Shown piece by piece: positions 53,025-61,100 of a DNA stretch of 64,000 nt (the first letter of the stretch is position 1; every line of letters starts with the position of its first letter). The notes under the pieces are model-generated. The model searched no databases, was not told the origin of the DNA, and worked only from the letters and a program-made list of their open reading frames with translations. The position numbers and the translations under genes are program-made. This DNA comes from Thalassomonas viridans (GTDB taxonomy: Bacteria; Pseudomonadota; Gammaproteobacteria; Enterobacterales; Alteromonadaceae). Where the stretch lies: the NCBI RefSeq assembly GCF_000948985.2, contig NZ_CP059734.1:1116001-1180000 (forward strand), read 5' to 3'.

Positions 53025-54146
53025 TTAGCAGCTGCAGCCGAAACATTTACATTCCATTTTACGTGCCCTGCCCTCGGTATACCATTCGGTATGGGATGCC
53101 TCATGAGCCAAAGTAGCAGCCAGATCGCAGCATTTGCTGTGGTTAAATGCTTCTTTGCCTATTTCTATGTACCAGGAGGCCGGGAAGGTCCAGCCGCACA
53201 GGCCCAGATCCGGCACATAGTCGTATCTCAGTTTACGCAGGGCGGTTTTGATCAGCAGTTTGCCCAGCCAGCTGAGGTAGCTGCAGCTGGAGACGGTCGC
53301 AATGGCCGTGGCAATTGCCGTATGCATCTGGGCTTCTTTTGCCGCCGGAAATCCCTTGAGTTTATATCTTTGCACGGCTAAAGACCGGACACTGGATATG
53401 GGCATAGCGTCTACCCGTTTATTCTGGCTATTACGCTGCTGCAGCACATGGGTTAATTCGTGGGCCAGCAGCCACTTTCCCGCAAAACTGCCGGGATTGA
53501 ATTTGCCGCTGTTGAGATAGATATGATTACCGCTGGCAAAAGCTTCGGCATTGAGTTGTCGGGTCATTTTTACCGCCTGCCCGTCGGTGTGAATACGCAC
53601 CTGGCTAAAAGAGTGACCAAAGCGTGCTTCCATTTCCCGCCTGAGCCGCCCGGGCAGTTTGTTACCGCCGCCTTGTTTCAGCTGTGATTTCAAGGCAGGC
53701 GTTACCTCACTCTGGCCGCCATCCTGCGCTTTCTTTTGCACCATCTGGCCGCTGTCGTCATCGTCTTCAATGTTGGCCGCCGATGAACAGGTGGCGCCTG
53801 AAATTCCCTTGGCCTGGATGGCGACATTATCGGTAGCTTCATACTCTTCGTTTGCCGGGCTTGCTTGCCCCGGCTCCTGTCGGGCAACAGGCTTGTTCAT
53901 CACATGGTCTGCAACCCGGTCGGCTTCCCGTTCATAGGCATTTGCGGATGTGTTAGCCGTTTCCTGTTGCCTGCTTAGGACCGGGGTATGGGAGGCCGTC
54001 AGTAACGGGCTCATTTCCCGGCCGGTGAGAATGCCGCGCAGAAGCGACCTGATTTTACGGCTATGGCCGGGTTTTGGCCTGGAGCGGTTTTTCACTTTTC
54101 CGGGAGCAAAAGTTCTGGCTTGTGGTGTCGTTGCAAATGTGAGCAT
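53025..54146 (-). CDS. DUF4157 metallopeptidase-like protein (eCIS-associated type)
   Basis: 373 residues from ATG 54146, chosen for the AAGGAG seven bases before it. A basic N-terminus (RTFAPGKVKNRSRPKPGHSR) precedes the DUF4157 domain: LPGRLRREMEARFGHSFSQV, RIHTDGQAV, NAEAFASGNHIYLNSGKF and the HExxH motif in LLAHELTHVLQQR. DUF4157 is a marker of cargo of extracellular contractile injection systems. The C-terminal domain has a second HExxH (TLAHEASHTEWY) and ends Cys-rich (MECKCFGCSC), so it may be a toxic protease domain. No eCIS structural gene is seen. Confidence 0.82.
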   Translation of the reverse strand: MLTFATTPQARTFAPGKVKNRSRPKPGHSRKIRSLLRGILTGREMSPLLTASHTPVLSRQQETANTSANAYEREADRVADHVMNKPVARQEPGQASPANEEYEATDNVAIQAKGISGATCSSAANIEDDDDSGQMVQKKAQDGGQSEVTPALKSQLKQGGGNKLPGRLRREMEARFGHSFSQVRIHTDGQAVKMTRQLNAEAFASGNHIYLNSGKFNPGSFAGKWLLAHELTHVLQQRNSQNKRVDAMPISSVRSLAVQRYKLKGFPAAKEAQMHTAIATAIATVSSCSYLSWLGKLLIKTALRKLRYDYVPDLGLCGWTFPASWYIEIGKEAFNHSKCCDLAATLAHEASHTEWYTEGRARKMECKCFGCSC

Positions 54147-54465
54147 GCCCAGTCTCCTTCGCTGCATAACAGCTGTCGCTGACGAGTCTGAAAACTTTCC
54201 TGTCAAGAAAACCGGCTGCAAACGCTGTTTATTGCAGCCTTGCATTGCTTTGCAAGGTAAAATTTAGGTCATAGCGGACAATAATACCAACGAAGATAAA
54301 AGCGATTATTAAGTAAATTATCGGTGCCGACAGAAAGCCACTGAAAACACAAGCTTTTAATTTGATGAACAGGTTTTCGCCAGGTGCTGTTTTTTAGTTA
54401 AGCCTTGCTTCCCCGTGTACTTTTTTGCATATTACACTTTATTAATATCATGTTAAGGAAAATAC

Positions 54466-55080
54466 TTGCTGTTACTTGAAAATGTTTCTAAGTCTTATCA
54501 AAAAAATCAGGTTATCAATAACTTAACCTATAGGTTTGATGAAGACCGTTATTGTATCACAGGCCCTAACGGCAGCGGTAAAACCACTTTGCTGATGTTG
54601 GCGGCGGGCCTGGAAATGGTCAGCTCAGGGCGGATAATCTTAGACGGTGCCCCGGTTTATTCTGCTTTGGCCAAACGCCGTTTGGGGATTTCTTCCGACA
54701 AGATTTTACTGCCGGATTTCCTGACGCCGCAACAATTGCTGGAGTTCCACTGTGCGCAGCATCATCGCCGTTTTCCGGAAGATCTCATTGAGATGCTGGA
54801 CTTTGCCGGCCAGCTGACAACCCGGGTGTCAGCTCTATCCCTCGGTAATTTAAAAAAGATTTCCCTGATGCTGGCGTTGGTGCATGAACCTGAATATTTG
54901 TTGCTGGACGAGCCGACTACGGGCCTGGATCATCAAAGCCGGGATTGGTTTTTGGACTATCTCGATAATTATCCGGGAAGGATCATAGTCACCAGCCATG
55001 AAGAAAGCTTTACCGCCAACGAGTATTACCTGAGGGTATTGCTCAGCGAGTTAAACCAATACGGCGGCCGGGTAGCATGA
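54466..55080 (+). CDS. ABC transporter ATP-binding protein
   Basis: 204 residues from a TTG start with AAGGAA six bases before. Walker A GPNGSGKTTLLML, signature ALSLGNLKKISL (LSxGNxKK, not the common LSGGQ), Walker B YLLLDEPTTGLD and switch TSHEE. It overlaps the permease gene by four bases and is the energising subunit of an ABC-2-type exporter. Substrate unknown. Confidence 0.88.
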   Translation: MLLLENVSKSYQKNQVINNLTYRFDEDRYCITGPNGSGKTTLLMLAAGLEMVSSGRIILDGAPVYSALAKRRLGISSDKILLPDFLTPQQLLEFHCAQHHRRFPEDLIEMLDFAGQLTTRVSALSLGNLKKISLMLALVHEPEYLLLDEPTTGLDHQSRDWFLDYLDNYPGRIIVTSHEESFTANEYYLRVLLSELNQYGGRVA

Positions 55081-56189
55081 GCCGGTATTTTAAACTCAGG
55101 GGCCAGATTTATTATCATGAACTAAAACGTATGCTGGCATCGGTTAGCCAGCTGTTTACTTTTCTGATGATGATACTCTACCTGGCCATTCCGGCATCGG
55201 TGCTCACCGCCCTGGTATCCTTAAGCGTGATAGCGGATACCGATACCCCGACAGATCAGCGTATTCTTTATCAGTGGGGTTATTTCATCCTGGTTTACGT
55301 TATGCTCAGCATCCAGAAAAACGCCATATTGGCGCAAAGTTACCGCCCCTATATGGCCAGCCTGCTGATCCCGGCCGGGCAAAAGCACAGCGCCACATTT
55401 TTGCTGACCCTGGCCGCCGGCAACCTGCCCTTATTGGCGCCGGTATTTTTGCTGGGTTATATTCCCGACTGGCAGACCTTTACCACCCAGCTGCATTTTC
55501 CGCTGTTTGCGCTTTCAGTTCTGGTTATTGCGTGGATCAGCCTGAAAAATAAGGCATTTCCCTGGTTAACCTTATGCCTGGCGCCCCTGCTGCTCCATGT
55601 TGGCTCAAGTCATTATCCCGTCGGCGCCATTGCCCTTAATAGCTGCGTATTGGCGCTGTTGCTGGCGGAGGCGGTTTTTGAACCTTTGCTCCTTATCAAC
55701 CGGCAGCGCCAGCGGATGCGGCATTACTGGCAGATACGCTGGATTGCCATTTTACAAAAACCTGCCAATCTTACCGGCCGGATATATTTTTGTACCTTGT
55801 TTCTTGCCCTGGTAGCTTATGTGCAATATAAAATGGTGCTTGAGGCAAATGCTTATATCCAGATCCTGGTTTGCTGGGTGTTGGCCCTGGTCATAGGCTC
55901 TTATCAATTCGACAATGAAGCCTTTTACCGTAAATATCACCATTACCTGGCCGGTTTGTTAAACCGGCCGCGCAGCCGTTATCTGCAGGATATGCTGCCG
56001 GCTGTTTTTATGGCCTTTGTTGCCGGTCTCGCCATGACTTCGGGTTTGAATTTTTCCGGTGAAATGTTAGTGCTCCTGCCCTTAGGCGTACTGCTTACTG
56101 TTGTCGGCGTAACTAAGTTTTACCGTAATTTTTTCATTTTACCCAGCCTGTTTTATGCCCTGTTCCTGTTCAGGCTTAAACTGGCTTAA
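55077..56189 (+). CDS. ABC transporter permease-like membrane protein
   Basis: 370 residues, about nine hydrophobic helices. Starts MSRYFKLRGQIYYHELKRML; ATG overlaps the stop of the ATPase gene (ATGA). Likely the membrane partner of the ATPase, an ABC-2-like exporter. No specific family assigned. Confidence 0.78.
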   Translation: MSRYFKLRGQIYYHELKRMLASVSQLFTFLMMILYLAIPASVLTALVSLSVIADTDTPTDQRILYQWGYFILVYVMLSIQKNAILAQSYRPYMASLLIPAGQKHSATFLLTLAAGNLPLLAPVFLLGYIPDWQTFTTQLHFPLFALSVLVIAWISLKNKAFPWLTLCLAPLLLHVGSSHYPVGAIALNSCVLALLLAEAVFEPLLLINRQRQRMRHYWQIRWIAILQKPANLTGRIYFCTLFLALVAYVQYKMVLEANAYIQILVCWVLALVIGSYQFDNEAFYRKYHHYLAGLLNRPRSRYLQDMLPAVFMAFVAGLAMTSGLNFSGEMLVLLPLGVLLTVVGVTKFYRNFFILPSLFYALFLFRLKLA

Positions 56190-56264
56190 TTGCAGGTAAG
56201 GTTGTTTCGTTATTCCTGCACATCCATGTACTTACGGCACAACATTCGTCCGTGAAGCCGCTCC

Positions 56265-56382
56265 ATACCATACATCCGGCACCGCCGCTCCTTTGCTTCC
56301 ATGCAACCGCGGCATACCATACATCCTGTACCGCCGCTCCTTTGCTTCCATGCAACCGCGGCATACCATACATCCTGTATAT
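56265..56382. repeat. 49-bp tandem repeat, 2.4 copies
   Basis: The unit starts ATACCATACATCC at 56265, 56314 and 56363 and contains GCCGCTCCTTTGCTTCCATG. The first unit differs by a few bases (CCGGCACC for CCTGTACC). The period is not a multiple of three, so overlapping open frames all show the same peptide shifted between frames; none looks like a gene. Confidence 0.85.
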
Positions 56383-56387
56383 AACAA

Positions 56388-56420
56388 AAACGCTGCAACC
56401 GGTTCCCGGCTGCGGCGTTT
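56388..56420 (-). terminator. Hairpin terminator
   Basis: AAACGC...GCGTTT with inner CCGG/CCGG forms a stem; on the minus strand it is followed by TTTTTGTTATA. It would terminate the gene remnant at 56446-56610. Confidence 0.5.
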
Positions 56421-56445
56421 CGGCATTTGTACCGGAAACTTTACT

Positions 56446-56610
56446 TTAGGTTTCGGTCACCGGCTCACGCAAAGGGCCATATTCGCACGGCAGGCGTTCG
56501 TTATCTTCCAGCAAAGCCATAAAGTCTTTCCTGACGGGAACACAAGCCGTGTACTCGGCAATTGCCCGTGAATTTAACAGCGGCGGCTTACCTAGGATCC
56601 GGGCGGCCCT
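56446..56610 (-). pseudogene. 3' remnant of an unidentified gene
   Basis: A minus-strand frame reads LSERAARILGKPPLLNSRAI, AEYTACVPVRKDFMALLEDN, then ERLPCEYGPLREPVTET and stop. The LGKPPLL style recalls the C-terminal part of NAD-dependent epimerase-like proteins, but this is weak. It has no start and merges with the AMP-ligase remnant at about 56605, so it is debris of a rearrangement. Confidence 0.4.
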
Positions 56611-56612
56611 TT

Positions 56613-56960
56613 CGCTCAGTTGCGCCTGGCGGTTGTGGCGGGCGAGAAATTAAGTCCGGCGCTGGCAACAGGTTTTCCCCAAAGTGCCTTTGCTTGATGG
56701 CTACGGTACGACGGAAGCAAACGCCATCTTTATTTCCAACACGGTGCAGAACTCACGGCCCGGCGGCCTGGGCAACCCCCTGTCCGGTTATGAAGTGCAG
56801 CTGCTAAACCCGGATCATATCCCGGTTGGCGACGGCGAAAGCGGCGATCTCTTTATCCGGGATGCGGACGGTTTAGTATTTCCTCCAGGCGCTGCACGCC
56901 GACTTTCCCGGTTATGTCGGCAACTGGTTGGGGACTTTTCCCGAATCACATTTTACATCT
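56613..56960 (+). pseudogene. Frameshifted AMP-dependent acyl-CoA synthetase remnant
   Basis: Three frames carry pieces in order: QLRLAVVAGEKLSPAL, then PLLDGYGTTEANAIFISNTV, QNSRPGGLGNPLSGYEVQLL and GDGESGDLFIRDADGL, then LQALHADFPGYVGNW. The GYGTTEA motif is that of ATP/AMP-binding ligases of the benzoate-CoA-ligase type. At least two frameshifts and loss of both ends make it inactive. Confidence 0.8.
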
Positions 56961-57035
56961 TAACTTATATTAGACATAGATATTAGGCATACAGGGACGG
57001 GCAAATACGGCACTGAATCGCCCGCCCTTTTACCT

Positions 57036-57329
57036 TTATTCGTCCTCGCTATTCAGGTTTACCTTAAGGGCACGCAGGCCCTGGTGGACCTCGTCGATTT
57101 GATCCCGGTAGGTTCTGATTTGTATTTTCAGCTTATAACACACATACCATATCCCTTCACTGGTTTCCGGCGTGATGCAAGCGGGGTCGCGCGCCACCGC
57201 GGCGAAAGCATCGCAGAGGAACGAGCATTCGTCACTGAATTTATTAAAGTCATCGCATAGTTCCAGGCTCTCGCTTGCCAGTTGAGATCTTTTGGCTTCA
57301 AACTCCCGGAGTCTTGTTGATTCAGACAT
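57036..57329 (-). CDS. Cassette copy 3, second gene (FLCDAFAAVA family)
   Basis: 97 residues: CDDFNKFSDECSFLCDAFAA, VARDPACITPETSEGIWYVC, then YKLKIQIRTYRDQIDEVHQG. It shares the FLCDAFAAVA and ETSEGI cores with copies 1 and 2 but is the most divergent at both ends. Starts within the preceding gene (overlap ATGTCTGA). Confidence 0.72.
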   Translation of the reverse strand: MSESTRLREFEAKRSQLASESLELCDDFNKFSDECSFLCDAFAAVARDPACITPETSEGIWYVCYKLKIQIRTYRDQIDEVHQGLRALKVNLNSEDE

Positions 57330-57546
57330 GATACCGGCCTCCTGTGTTGGTTGAGTAAAGTAAGCCCGTTAACAAACGCACAGCCGCAGGAGAAGTGCTG
57401 CCGGTGATCTTGACGGCATTTGCTGTCGGCGGCTGCTGATGTTTAGGAATGAGCTTGGCAATGGACTCGGGTAGGGGGATAGGTATATTTTCTGTTAAAT
57501 AAACTTTAACCGAGTGAAACTCTGGCATATCATTAGGTTTAGCCAT
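57322..57546 (-). CDS. Cassette copy 3, first gene: small peptide
   Basis: 74 residues from ATG 57546 (GGGAG before it). NDMPEFHSVKVYLTENIPIP is the shared N-terminus; the C-terminal half (AKLIPKHQQPPTANAVKITG...) has no similarity to copies 1 and 2 and is longer. Ends GGRYHV, again encoded around the GGAGG that serves the next gene. The conserved leader hairpin is at 57583-57617. Confidence 0.68.
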   Translation of the reverse strand: MAKPNDMPEFHSVKVYLTENIPIPLPESIAKLIPKHQQPPTANAVKITGSTSPAAVRLLTGLLYSTNTGGRYHV

Positions 57547-57582
57547 AATGGATACTCCCATGGTTTGTATCTATTTTGGTTA

Positions 57583-57617
57583 GCTACCTCTGAGTGTCTT
57601 CAGCACTTGGGGGTAGC
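57583..57617 (-). promoter_or_regulatory. Structured 5' leader hairpin of cassette copy 3
   Basis: On the minus strand GCTACC pairs with GGTAGC (T-A of copies 1 and 2 changed to C-G) and AGTG with CACT around ctgaaga. AGGAGG (complement of 57666-57671) and a promoter-like TACTAAAACTATAGG (complement of 57689-57703) lie upstream. Confidence 0.65.
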
Positions 57618-58033
57618 GCCTTGTCGTTTGCGCTTTTTCTGCGCTTTTTCTACAGGTAAGAAACACCTCCTCTGCTTATTAATAACCACCTATAGTTTTA
57701 GTACAAAATACGGGATAAATCCGGTTTTGCCGGTAAATAATACTAGTGATATTTTTTAATACTGTACGGATAAGTGTACAGATTGAAATACATATATAAA
57801 ACAGAGGTTTATCTAGTTTGAGAGAGTAGTGTATGCTCCATTAAAACAAGCAAAAGATTATTGGCGACAGGTAATTGCAAACCAGGCGTTAGCCGTTAAA
57901 GCGTGAAGTTGTACCAGGGGACATGACATTAATGTTAACTTATGTCCGCCATGTTAAAGATTGCCCGCATTCAGCCTCGTCTATACAGGAGTCGGTGGTC
58001 TTGTTATGCCGAACAGGATAGGTAAGTTATGAT

Positions 58034-58094
58034 TGTTAACAACTTTATTTGTAAGGTACGACAAAATCGCTTGGTGTTAACAACTTTATTTGTA
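58034..58094. repeat. Direct repeat upstream of the Avs-like gene
   Basis: TGTTAACAACTTTATTTGTA occurs at 58034-58053 and again at 58075-58094, 41 bases apart. It may be a duplicated regulatory site or an integration scar. The rest of 57704-58189 shows no gene. Confidence 0.6.
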
Positions 58095-58189
58095 CTGGCT
58101 CAAATTCCATCTGACAGTTTTACCACTAAGTTTCGATATAGCAGTACAGTCCGGTTAGTGCGCTAAGTTGACGTAAGTAACTAAAAAGC

Positions 58190-61100
58190 TTGATGTCTTA
58201 TTACAAACCAAAGCGGTCGTTGGGGCAGTTTTATAGTTTTGTAACAGGAGCATATAAACACAACATGTTTAAGGGCGGAATTGCAGATAAACTTGGCAAC
58301 GGGTATGAATCAAAATGGATAGTAAAGTACCTAATATTACTTGCTTCAGGAAAAGCTGAATGGTTTAAATTTGAAGGGCTTGATGCTGAATATACTGGCT
58401 TTGAGTTTGCCTGCGGAATTAACGGACGTACGGAATGGCACCAAACAAAGAACAACTGCCCTACAGGTAACTGGTCAATTAATGCTTTAGCAAGCAAAGG
58501 TGTATTAAAAGCGTTTGCTAATAGGCTAGGAAATGACCCTACTGCACATTGCTTTTTTATATCGCAAGACAACGCCAAAGACTTCAGGACACTATCTGAA
58601 AAATCACGCATAGCTAATGATCTCCCCCAGCTGGAAGTTAATCTATCTGAAAAACAGGAGGAGGCTTTAACTGAGTTAAGAAAATATTGGAATGTTGATG
58701 GTACGACCCTTTTTGACTGGTTGAATCGCAGCATCGTTGAAATCATCCCTGAGCGCGAACTAGATACTTTTATTGACTGTTATGGTGATCTTTATTTTCA
58801 AGATGGTAAAGGTACTTATTCATTTCTCAGAGGAATATTAGAGGAAAACTTCAACGCCAAACTAACGATTGATGGTCTTAGAGAACAAATATCAATAAAA
58901 GGAACACTAGCATTCAAAAGCTGGTTATTTGATTCAACGCTGAAAAAAAAGGTTGATGAAGAAACGGAAGCTTATTTGGACTCATATTTACCTTTTGGTT
59001 TTTCCGGAACCACAATTGAACGCCAAATTGAGAATGATGTTGTCGATGTAATTCTAAACCAACAATCTGATATAGATATTGTATTTATTACAGGCTCTGC
59101 TGGGGTTGGAAAATCAGGTATTAACCGAGGAGTGCTAAAAAAGCTTATAGATATAGAAATACCTGTATTAGCTTTTCGCATTGATCAATTCTTATCTTGC
59201 AACAATAAAGAAGAGTTAGGATTACAATTAACAGGACGACAAGAAAGTCCTGTTACAACGCTTAAGACCTTGTCTCCTGATGATGTCGCTGTACTTTTTA
59301 TTGATCAAGTTGATGCAGTTAGTGACATTTCTGGCCGAGAGGGAAACGTCAAAAAGGTTCTTTTACGATTACTGGAAGACGCAAAATTGTTCGGCACAAT
59401 AAAAGTCGTAATGTCTTGTAGAACATTCGACTTAAACAATGATGCTAGGCTTAAGGACATCTATGACCAAGATGCTGTATCAAATATTGAAGTTCCACAA
59501 CTGGATTGGGATAGTGAAATACAACCCTTATTAGCGGAAAAAGGGGTTGAACTACAGCAACTGACGGATAAACAGAAGCAATTACTTAGCCTGCCAATCA
59601 ATTTAACAATATTTTTGAATGTATATGAACCGGGCTTTTCATTCAGTTCAACTACTATACTGTATGATACATTTCTTAATAAAAAACAACGACATATTTC
59701 TTCCACTTCAAGACCGAATTGGACTTTGGCACAAGTTCTAGCCGAGCTATCACAATGGATGAGTGAGAAACAGCAATTATTAGCGCCAACTCAAATACTT
59801 GATAAATACCCTAATGCCCTCGAAGTTTTGTCCTCTGAAGGCCTGATAACATCCTTCAGGCATAATGTTAACTTTTTCCATGAAAGCTTTTTCGACTACA
59901 TTTACGCCAGAAGTTTTGTTACCAGCAATACAAACATATATGAGATGTTATGCAGTGGTGAGCAATATTTGTTTAGGCGAACACAAGTTCGTCAGATCTT
60001 AGAGGCATTACGGGAAATTGATAGCCAGCGCTATATCAGTGAGCTATCACCATTACTTAAAAGCGATAATATTCGATACCATATTAAATCTGCCGTTGCT
60101 CAATGGTTACGATCACTCAAAAGCCCTACAAGCGAAGAGTTTAAACTGCTTACTGAATTAAATACTGAAAAAGACAAGTTTCACCCATTATTTAAGATAG
60201 CGGCACTCGCACCAGAGGGCTGGTTCAAGTTATTAACAAATAATGGCTGGTTACAACAATACTTAACTCATGGCAGCGAAGAACAGATACACGATATCTT
60301 ATGGTTTTTATCTGTAAATGCAGAAAAATCCTATGAAGATGTGATGTTAGTATTACGTAACGCATTAGCAGTAAATCCCAGAATAGCTGGTAAGCTATTT
60401 CCTTGGTTTAATAGACTTCATTTACGTGCGCCAGTGGCAGCATTGCTAGGGCTATATTTGGAATTAATAGACAAGAACCCTAAAGATTTCCTTAAAAACA
60501 TAGTCAGTAACAACCTTTCTATGAATTTTCATGGGTGGGTCGAGTCCTCACCAGATCTATGCGGGCAATTAATTAAGAAGGTTTATTCCATCTGGTGCAG
60601 TGAGAATTCTGATGAAATCCCCTTTGCTAGAGACGCAGAATCAATTATTGATACGCACTCCCTATCCAAAATTGCAGAAAAGTCCCCATTAGCCTTTATT
60701 GAAGGCACCACTGAAGTTTTTGTTTATGCGGTTACGGCTGTACTTAATACTGATAAGCATCATTATAATTTTAGCCGAAGAGCTTATTCAGGTATGAATC
60801 ATGGCTTTGACGACTTTTTAAGTAAGTACCGTAAATCAATGATTCAAATCGCCAGTGAGCAACCTGAGGCTGCCAAGGAGTACTTATTACTTCTACCAGC
60901 CAAAAAGCATGAATGCTTTATGCACATCTATCTCGAAGTTATAGCAGTCGTGCCTGAATCGCTGTCATACTTGCTACCTGATCTTGTTGATGATGAACTT
61001 GCATTTGAAGCAGGCTTTGATGGCGCCAAGTGGCTATCCCTAGCAAACGCTTATAAATCTGCTTCCCCTTATTTGAATGAAGATCAGTCTCAATTAATAG

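Noticed and set aside
56176..56449. Overlapping frames with repeated peptides in all three frames
   Set aside because: They arise from the 49-bp tandem repeat, whose length is not a multiple of three; a repetitive protein would keep one frame.
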